Positions 63,117 to 64,000 of a stretch of DNA of 64,000 bases are shown piece by piece; within the stretch, counting starts at the first letter, position 1, and every line of letters starts with the position of its first letter. Location of the stretch: positions 496,001-560,000 of the forward strand of contig NZ_JAPIVP010000001.1 in NCBI RefSeq assembly GCF_026239555.1, written 5' to 3'. A model generated the notes under the pieces. That model did not search any database. It was not told where the DNA came from and saw nothing but the letters and a program-made list of their open reading frames with translations. The stretch comes from Pedobacter sp. PF22-3 (lineage in GTDB: Bacteria > Bacteroidota > Bacteroidia > Sphingobacteriales > Sphingobacteriaceae). The position numbers and the translations under genes were made by a program.

Positions 63117-64000
63117 TTAGAATGCATAACGGATGGTAGCCCCATAAGTTCTTGGATCGCCCAATACACCTGCATATAAACCAGCGTTACCTGCTGCAGC
63201 CTGTAATTGCTCATAGTAATTCTTATTAGCAATATTTCTGCTCCAAACAAATAAGGAGAACTTATCTGATTTGAATCCTAACCTGGCATTAAATAAAGCA
63301 TAACCTTTAACAATCAATACGCTTGATGGTGTAGGATTTGATGAATATTCTGAACGGTAACTGGCATCACCTGCGATAAAATAGCGTCCCTCCCTCGTTG
63401 CCAGGTTACCGGGCGTACTGAATTCTGAACCGCCAGAAATATTCCATTTAGAAATACCAGGTAACCTACCTCCAGAAGCATCTTTAAATGCCACCTGGGT
63501 AGCCACGCCATTGATCAATTCGGTATGCCCCGTTTCTTCTAATGGAAGCGGTGCATTGGTGAATTTCACATATTTACCATCAAGATAGGCTAAAGCTGCA
63601 TTTAAAGTTAAAAACCGCTCCAACTGATAAGTACCGTCTATTTCCAATCCTTTTACCCTTACTTTTTCGGCGTTGGCCAAATAACCCCTGTTTACACCGA
63701 GTTGTGGCGATTGCACATTGGTCTGGTAATCTTTAATATCTGTGTTAAACAAACTGATGTTTACAATGGCCCCTTTAACTGGCTTCGTTTTAGCTCCTAA
63801 CTCATAATGTTGAACATATTCAGGCTTAACAACAGCAACTGATAAATCGGCTGCTCCCGTTGAGGTAGTTGGCAAACCACCTACGTTAACACCCACCGGT
63901 TTGTAAGCAGTAGAAAAAGTTCCATAAACATTTAAGTTATGGGTTGGACGGTAGGATAAGGTAAAGTTACCCGATAAATTGTTGTTATCTACCTTTGTGT
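63117..64000 (-). CDS. TonB-dependent receptor, C-terminal part (continues beyond the window)
   Basis: About 294 codons of the 3' end are present; the frame stays open to base 64000, so the apparent GTG/ATG starts inside it are not real starts. The sequence shows antiparallel barrel strands: NLNVYGTFSTAYKPVGVNVG, YELGAKTKPVKGAIVNISLF, FSLFVWSRNIANKNYYEQ and the ending YGATIRYAF with a C-terminal Phe. These are typical of siderophore-type TonB receptors (the KPVGVN block and FNT-D-type strand). Ligand unknown. Confidence 0.92.
   Translation of the reverse strand, partial: TKVDNNNLSGNFTLSYRPTHNLNVYGTFSTAYKPVGVNVGGLPTTSTGAADLSVAVVKPEYVQHYELGAKTKPVKGAIVNISLFNTDIKDYQTNVQSPQLGVNRGYLANAEKVRVKGLEIDGTYQLERFLTLNAALAYLDGKYVKFTNAPLPLEETGHTELINGVATQVAFKDASGGRLPGISKWNISGGSEFSTPGNLATREGRYFIAGDASYRSEYSSNPTPSSVLIVKGYALFNARLGFKSDKFSLFVWSRNIANKNYYEQLQAAAGNAGLYAGVLGDPRTYGATIRYAF

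Overview
The window is chromosomal DNA of a Bacteroidetes bacterium, most likely a Sphingobacteriaceae member close to Pedobacter (inferred, not searched). The signs are: promoters of the Bacteroidetes type (TTTG or TTG, about 20 bases, then TAnnTTTG) ahead of rplU, trxB and others; a type IX secretion gliding-type C-terminal domain; a GLPGLI-family protein paired with a TonB-type receptor; a short Bacteroidetes-type arginine decarboxylase; and many exported proteins with signal peptides ending in AQ. No phage, integrase, transposase, CRISPR array, rRNA or tRNA was recognised.

Layout. 1-14.5 kb is an accessory, stress-response-like stretch: the start of a TerD-family gene, a divergent QorB-like reductase/HxlR regulator pair, three AraC-type regulators, a Crp/Fnr regulator, a VOC protein, a Tet(X)-like flavin monooxygenase, a DJ-1/PfpI protein with a 47-residue acidic partner, an HXXEE membrane protein and a short-chain dehydrogenase. 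It also holds a TolC/HlyD/ABC-permease export operon whose permease has no ATPase domain. 14.7-22.9 kb holds secreted proteins: an M23 peptidase, a putative HExxH protease, and a 1159-residue parallel beta-helix/SprB-repeat protein with a type B sorting domain. 22.9-31.1 kb is an arginine group: argS, then divergently an arginine deiminase-type enzyme, CtlX-type hydrolase, a PhnA-domain protein and arginine decarboxylase. 31.2-42.7 kb is mostly housekeeping: DUF72, a PH-domain protein, an exonuclease/small protein/dipeptide-type ABC ATPase/sialidase operon, RNase R, a polyprenyl synthase and ribosomal proteins L27 and L21. 43.4-49.0 kb is a symmetric module: a GLPGLI/TonB-receptor operon converges on a BlaI/M56 (BlaR1-like) operon, and near-identical 28-bp operator-like sites sit at both outer ends. 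49-64 kb carries a dicarboxylate symporter, an ECF sigma pair, a DUF922 protein, diacylglycerol kinase, lipoproteins, a GH20 hexosaminidase, trxB, an acyl-CoA carboxylase beta subunit, a MaoC hydratase, a LOG-family protein and the 3' end of a TonB receptor.

The most unusual content is intergenic. A dispersed family of structured repeats, with the core AAACCTGAT followed by a GGAAAGC...GCTTTCC stem, occurs at least ten times. Three copies lie in a ~384-bp tandem array (28.4-29.5 kb). Another array of ~305-bp units (56.5-57.7 kb) has copies alternating in orientation. Other repeat families (GTCATTTCGAGCGAAG type, tandem TGGTAACA hairpins, CACAGAG type, short-period degenerate repeats) fill most of the other long gaps.

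The best candidates for a self-contained and possibly undescribed system are the BlaI/M56-GLPGLI/TonB module and the AAACCTGAT repeat family. Both calls come from reading the sequence and have not been tested by any search.
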